Below the pieces are notes generated by a model. It worked only from the letters and a program-made list of their open reading frames with translations. It was not told the DNA's origin and did not search any database. From Billgrantia bachuensis (GTDB lineage Bacteria; Pseudomonadota; Gammaproteobacteria; Pseudomonadales; Halomonadaceae), in the NCBI RefSeq assembly GCF_011742165.1, contig NZ_JAAQTO010000013.1, forward strand, positions 62,001 through 126,000: DNA of 64,000 nt. The letters are read 5' to 3'. Positions 60,613 through 64,000 of the stretch are shown here, piece after piece. Numbering within the stretch: position 1 is the first letter of the stretch; each line of letters begins with the position of its first letter. Both the position numbers and the translations under genes were made by a program.

Positions 60613-61383
60613 ATGAACCGACTTGCCGGAAAGATCGCCATCGTCACCGGAGCCAGCTCAGGAATCGGTCATGCCACCGCTCGACTGTTCGCCAGCGAGG
60701 GCGCCAAGGTGATCGTGAACGCCCGTCGCCAGGACGAACTCGATGCTCTGGTCGAAGCCATCGCTCGTGACGGCGGCACCGCCGTTGCCATCGCCGGAGA
60801 CGTATGCGACGAGCGCTTGTCGCAACGCCTTGTCGCGACCGCCCTGGAGCGCTTCGGAGGGCTCGATATCGCCTTCAACAATGCCGGTGTCGTCGGGCCG
60901 ATGGGGCCACTGCAGGACATGGCATCGAGCGATTGGCACGATGTCATCCATACCAACCTGAACGGCGCCTTTCTGGGCGCCAAACACCAGATACCCGCGC
61001 TGCTGCAGCGAGGCGGCGGCAGCCTGCTGTTCACCTCCAGCTTCGTCGGCCACACCGTCGGCATGCCCGGCATGGCGGCCTATGCCGCAAGCAAGGCCGG
61101 CATCCTGGGCATGATGAAGTGCCTCGCTGCGGAGCTGGGACCCAACGGCATACGCGCCAACGCGCTGCTGCCGGGAGGCACCGATACGCCCGCCAGCATC
61201 ACCAACGCCCCGGACGCCGGGCCGGAAGTCCTGGCCTTCGTCGAGAACCTGCACGCGCTCAAGCGCATGGCAACGCCGGAAGAGATCGCCAGAGCGGCGC
61301 TCTATCTGGCTTGCGACGATGCCAGCTTCGTCACCGGCACGGCGATGCTGGTCGATGGCGGGGTCTCCATCAATCGCACCTGA
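60613..61383 (+). CDS. Short-chain dehydrogenase/reductase
   Basis: A 256-aa classical SDR: IAIVTGASSGIGHATARLFA, FNNAGVVGPMGPL, catalytic SLLFTSSFVGHT and AAYAASKAGILGMMK, then LPGGTDTPAS. The NARRQDE after strand two suggests NADP(H) use. Substrate unknown. Divergent from ada with 240 bp between; followed by a terminator. Confidence 0.93.
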   Translation: MNRLAGKIAIVTGASSGIGHATARLFASEGAKVIVNARRQDELDALVEAIARDGGTAVAIAGDVCDERLSQRLVATALERFGGLDIAFNNAGVVGPMGPLQDMASSDWHDVIHTNLNGAFLGAKHQIPALLQRGGGSLLFTSSFVGHTVGMPGMAAYAASKAGILGMMKCLAAELGPNGIRANALLPGGTDTPASITNAPDAGPEVLAFVENLHALKRMATPEEIARAALYLACDDASFVTGTAMLVDGGVSINRT

Positions 61384-61393
61384 TTGCCAGGAA

Positions 61394-61413
61394 GCGGTGC
61401 CTCACGGCACCGC
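61394..61413 (+). terminator. Terminator after the SDR gene
   Basis: GCGGTGCC-TCAC-GGCACCGC is a perfect 8-bp stem with a four-base loop, ten bases after the SDR stop, followed by CTCCTTT. Confidence 0.65.
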
Positions 61414-61462
61414 CTCCTTTGAGCAGTCCCCCAGCACCCTGCTACCTTTCAGGCATTGGACC

Positions 61463-61498
61463 AGCGCCCCGGTAAGCACTTACTTACCGGGTAGCGCT
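61463..61498 (+). promoter_or_regulatory. Long hairpin upstream of the glyoxalase gene
   Basis: CCCGGTAAG-CACTTA-CTTACCGGG is a perfect 9-bp stem; outer AGCGC and GCGCT arms extend it to 14 pairs with a two-base bulge. It lies 51 bases before the start codon at 61550 and is followed by TTT. It may be an operator, a second terminator or a leader hairpin. Confidence 0.5.
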
Positions 61499-61549
61499 TT
61501 GCCACTGACAATCGTCAGATTCGGCCTGGCCATTCGGCAGGAGGACAGC

Positions 61550-61969
61550 ATGGATTTTCTCGTCAACCTGGACGTGGACGATCTCGAGCGCGGCATCGAC
61601 TTCTACGTCCAGGCTTTCAGCCTTGAGGTCGGGCGTCGCTTCGGCCAGGAGGGTGTCGAGTTGGTCGGCGGTCCGGCGCCCATATACCTGTTGGCCAAGG
61701 ACTCCGGATCGTCGGCTTACGCAGCCGCAGGAGCTGTACCCGGTGCACAGCGCCACTACACGCGCCACTGGACGCCGGTGCATCTGGATGTGGTGGTGGT
61801 GGATATCGAAGCCGCGGTGGAGAGAGCCATCGCGGCCGGCGCCACCCAGGAACAACCCACCGTCACCGCTGGCTGGGGCAAGCTCGCGCTGATGGCCGAC
61901 CCCTTCGGACACGGCTTTTGCTTCGTGCAGTTCCTGAATCGCGGCTACGATGAGATTGCGACCGCTTGA
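61550..61969 (+). CDS. VOC/glyoxalase-family protein
   Basis: A 139-aa single VOC unit pair: MDFLVNLDVDDLERGIDFYV, FSLEVGRRFGQEGVELVGGP, HWTPVHLDVVVVDIEAAVER, MADPFGHGFCFVQF. Start 61550 follows GGAGG. The metal-binding His and Glu positions are partly present (H in VHLDV, F-G-H-G near the end). Substrate unknown. Ends directly against the convergent arsR gene. Confidence 0.88.
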   Translation: MDFLVNLDVDDLERGIDFYVQAFSLEVGRRFGQEGVELVGGPAPIYLLAKDSGSSAYAAAGAVPGAQRHYTRHWTPVHLDVVVVDIEAAVERAIAAGATQEQPTVTAGWGKLALMADPFGHGFCFVQFLNRGYDEIATA

Positions 61970-62665
61970 TTACTCCTCCGAAGAGGCGATCACGAGATCG
62001 AACTCGCGTGCCAGTGCCTGACGCCCCAGCTCACTGATACTCACTATTCGCGAGTGCCTCTGCCGATCGATCCATCCGAGTTCCAGCATGCGCTCGGTCA
62101 TGGCAGCGCCCAGCGCACCGCCGAGATGATCGCGTCGTTCGCTCCAGTCGAGGCAGGGATAAGCAAAGCGCCGGCGGCGCTTGCGCAGGGAGGCAATATC
62201 GATGCCGAAGTCGGCAAACCAAGCCTGGCCACGCTCCGTCACGTTCATGGCTTCGCCATTTATTTTCAAGAACTTCCTCTCGAGAAGTACCGTCGTCATG
62301 CGCGTGCCCAACTCACCCGCCAAGTGGTCGTAGCAAAATCGCGCAGTCCCCATGGCACCCGTCGGCTTCCTGCATGGCGGCACAACCTTCGTCGGCTTGG
62401 CCACTACCATCAGCGCCTCGACGGCATGCGCCACCTCGGCTGTCGCCAGCCGGTAGTACTTGTGCCGCCCTTGCGATGTCGAGGTAATCAGTGCATCGCG
62501 TTGCAGTCGCTTGAGATGCTCCGTCGCCGTGCCCGGCTGCACGCCACAGCCGTAGGCAAGCTCCTTGGCGGTCAATGCCCGCCCCTCCATCAGCAATGCC
62601 AGCATGCCCATCCGAGTCGGCTCGCCAATGGTGCGGGCAAGGCGAGGCAGGTCCGGCTCAACCAT
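61970..62665 (-). CDS. ArsR-family regulator with long C-terminal domain
   Basis: A 231-aa regulator: winged HTH at MVEPDLPRLARTIGEPTRMG, MLALLMEGRALTAKELAYGC, VQPGTATEHLKRLQRDALIT, plus about 120 extra residues (FCYDHLAGELGTRMTTVLLE, FGIDIASLRKRRRRFAYPCL). The extension marks the non-metal branch of the family. Divergent from the P450 gene; an inverted repeat overlaps its start codon. Confidence 0.9.
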   Translation of the reverse strand: MVEPDLPRLARTIGEPTRMGMLALLMEGRALTAKELAYGCGVQPGTATEHLKRLQRDALITSTSQGRHKYYRLATAEVAHAVEALMVVAKPTKVVPPCRKPTGAMGTARFCYDHLAGELGTRMTTVLLERKFLKINGEAMNVTERGQAWFADFGIDIASLRKRRRRFAYPCLDWSERRDHLGGALGAAMTERMLELGWIDRQRHSRIVSISELGRQALAREFDLVIASSEE

Positions 62666-62687
62666 AGTTAGCTCTCCACCGAACTAT
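62664..62687. promoter_or_regulatory. Operator candidate between arsR and the P450 gene
   Basis: ATAGTT-N12-AACTAT is a perfect 6-bp inverted repeat whose left arm overlaps the arsR start codon, 65 bases above the P450 start. Spacing and form suit an ArsR dimer. Confidence 0.5.
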
Positions 62688-62752
62688 TTACGTCTGACAA
62701 GCATAGGCCAACGGAACACAATTGAGCGACTAGACAACGGCCCGGAGCCTCT

Positions 62753-63952
62753 ATGACGACACCAGCCAACCCGTTGATGGCCGCCACGCATCACGACCCT
62801 TATCCTTATTACGCCATGCTGGTGGAGCAAAGGCCTTTTTACCGGGATAACGAGCTGAACATGTGGGTAGCTACGTCTGCCGAGGCCGTTAGCGCCATAC
62901 TGGAACATCGCGATTGCCGCGTACGACCCGTCGACGAACCGGTGCCCTCGGCTCTGCTGGGTACGCCGGTGGGCGATCTCTTCGGTAGCCTGGTAAGAAT
63001 GACCGACGGCGCATCGCACTGCCCGCTCAAGCAAGCCGTCTCGACGACGTTCGCCTCACTCGAACGAAGCGCCATAGCGGATCGGAGCAGGGCCTGCACG
63101 GCCTATCTACTTGAGGAAATCACCCCTCTCCCCCTCGAACCCGTCGGGGTTACCGAATTCACCCTGCGCCTGCCCGCCTATACCGTCGCCGCCCTGCTGG
63201 GCTTTCCATCCGATCGGTGGCCGGTCCTGGCGCGCTGGACCGGAGACCTGGCCCGTTGCATCGCACCCGGCGCCACGCCCGCCCAGTTGGAGCGTGGCCA
63301 GCGCGCTGCGCAAGCGCTGCAAGCCGCAACAAGGCGGCTCCTCGAAGTTCCGACCTTTGCCAGGCCAAGCCTCTTGGGGCCGCTCGCTTCCCGGGCCGTA
63401 GCGCAGGGCATCGACAGCACAGCAATAACGGCCAACGCCATCGGCTTCCTGTTGCAGGCCTACGATGCCACGGCGGGACTGATCGGCAATACATTGGTAG
63501 CGCTGGGGCGAGAGCCGCAACTTCTTCAGCACGTCACTGCCGAGCCGCGGCTTCTGAGTGCCGTGCTGCGGGAAGTCCTACGCCATGATGCACCGATTCA
63601 GAATACTCGACGCTTCGCCGGCCACGACGGGCTGATCGCCGGCCAACCGATGCGTGCAGGTGACACGATCCTGATGGTGCTGGCCGCCGCCAACCGAGAC
63701 CCTGCCCGCTATACCGCACCCGAGCGCTTCGACACGGAACGACTTCAGCACTGCTTTACCTTCGGCCAGGGGCATCACGCTTGCCCCGGCGAAGCGCTTG
63801 CGCTTGGCATCGCCGAGGCAGGAGTAGCACAGCTTCTGCACTTAGGCGTCTCGCCCGAGGCGCTGGCCAGCGGGGTATCTTACCGGGAATCGCTCAATGC
63901 CCGAATTCCACTGTTTGGCTCGTCCCACACAGTCACCACCCACTCTGCCTGA
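62753..63952 (+). CDS. Cytochrome P450
   Basis: A 399-aa soluble class-I-type P450. Heme loop FTFGQGHHACPGEA with Cys344; ExxR motif in AVLREVLRHD; I-helix AYDATAGLIGN with the oxygen-activating Thr; the NTRRFAGHDGLIAGQPM strand pair. No membrane anchor. A partner ferredoxin is not seen in the window. It leads a plus-strand unit with the monooxygenase-like gene that starts 13 bases after its stop. Substrate unknown. Confidence 0.95.
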   Translation: MTTPANPLMAATHHDPYPYYAMLVEQRPFYRDNELNMWVATSAEAVSAILEHRDCRVRPVDEPVPSALLGTPVGDLFGSLVRMTDGASHCPLKQAVSTTFASLERSAIADRSRACTAYLLEEITPLPLEPVGVTEFTLRLPAYTVAALLGFPSDRWPVLARWTGDLARCIAPGATPAQLERGQRAAQALQAATRRLLEVPTFARPSLLGPLASRAVAQGIDSTAITANAIGFLLQAYDATAGLIGNTLVALGREPQLLQHVTAEPRLLSAVLREVLRHDAPIQNTRRFAGHDGLIAGQPMRAGDTILMVLAAANRDPARYTAPERFDTERLQHCFTFGQGHHACPGEALALGIAEAGVAQLLHLGVSPEALASGVSYRESLNARIPLFGSSHTVTTHSA

Positions 63953-63965
63953 ACCTGGAGCCTCC

Positions 63966-64000
63966 ATGATCGCCGTTATCTTCGAAGTCATCCCCAAAAC
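63966..64000 (+). CDS. Antibiotic biosynthesis monooxygenase-like protein, start only
   Basis: The window ends 35 bases into this gene. It begins MIAVIFEVIPK, which is how many small ABM-domain monooxygenases start, and GGAG lies in the leader seven bases upstream. Too short for a firm call. It would be co-transcribed with the P450. Confidence 0.45.
   Translation, partial: MIAVIFEVIPK

Overview
This is a high-GC, gene-dense chromosomal window. The gene content suggests a halophilic gammaproteobacterium of the Halomonas type: trpI divergent from trpBA, a TRAP dctPQM operon, many LysR pairs and Lhr helicase. That assignment is an inference from gene content; no rRNA or other marker is present. 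I see no tRNA, rRNA, CRISPR array, insertion sequence or plasmid origin.

Positions 1-10280 hold part of a type III secretion system (T3SS), almost all read leftward and running off the left edge inside sctL. In transcription order the genes are: a small gene (10280), sctD, sctX, sctY, sctV, rhcC2 (secretin), a CpaD-like lipoprotein, then rhcC1 (N-terminal secretin piece), a needle-like small gene, sctI, sctJ, sctK and sctL. A TadD-like TPR lipoprotein is read the opposite way between the two blocks. The split secretin and the order C1-I-J-K-L are those of the rhizobial (Rhc) T3SS family. The secretin half resembles the Tad-pilus secretin CpaC/RcpA, and here it sits with two further Tad-like lipoproteins, as if a Tad outer-membrane module had been captured whole. 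ATPase, C-ring and export-gate genes must lie outside the window.

Positions 10281-18886 hold an AT-rich, gene-free stretch of about 500 bp and then one giant gene (about 2,698 aa). Its N-terminus fits the composition rule for T3SS export signals. It carries three HTH-like repeats, acidic beta-rich repeats, a long helical region, several hydrophobic segments and a C-terminal LysM. I read it as the main candidate substrate or effector of the system and the least described object in the window.

Positions 18953-64000 are ordinary accessory chromosome made largely of a regulator facing its target: LysR/azoR (twice), MarR/EamA transporter plus nitroreductase, LysR/MDR oxidoreductase, TrpI/trpBA, SDR/TetR, LysR/aldo-keto reductase, DHA2 efflux pump/HTH, MFS/AsnC and ArsR/P450. 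In several of these gaps I could find a palindrome or repeat that is a plausible operator. Also present are two alkylation-repair loci (an AlkA fused to Ada-type domains plus ogt; a full-length ada), endonuclease IV, Lhr helicase, a GNAT-PaiB-GNAT operon next to a MocR regulator, a PAS-GGEEF protein, and a Cache histidine kinase/NarL pair beside the TRAP transporter. The right edge cuts a gene that follows a cytochrome P450.
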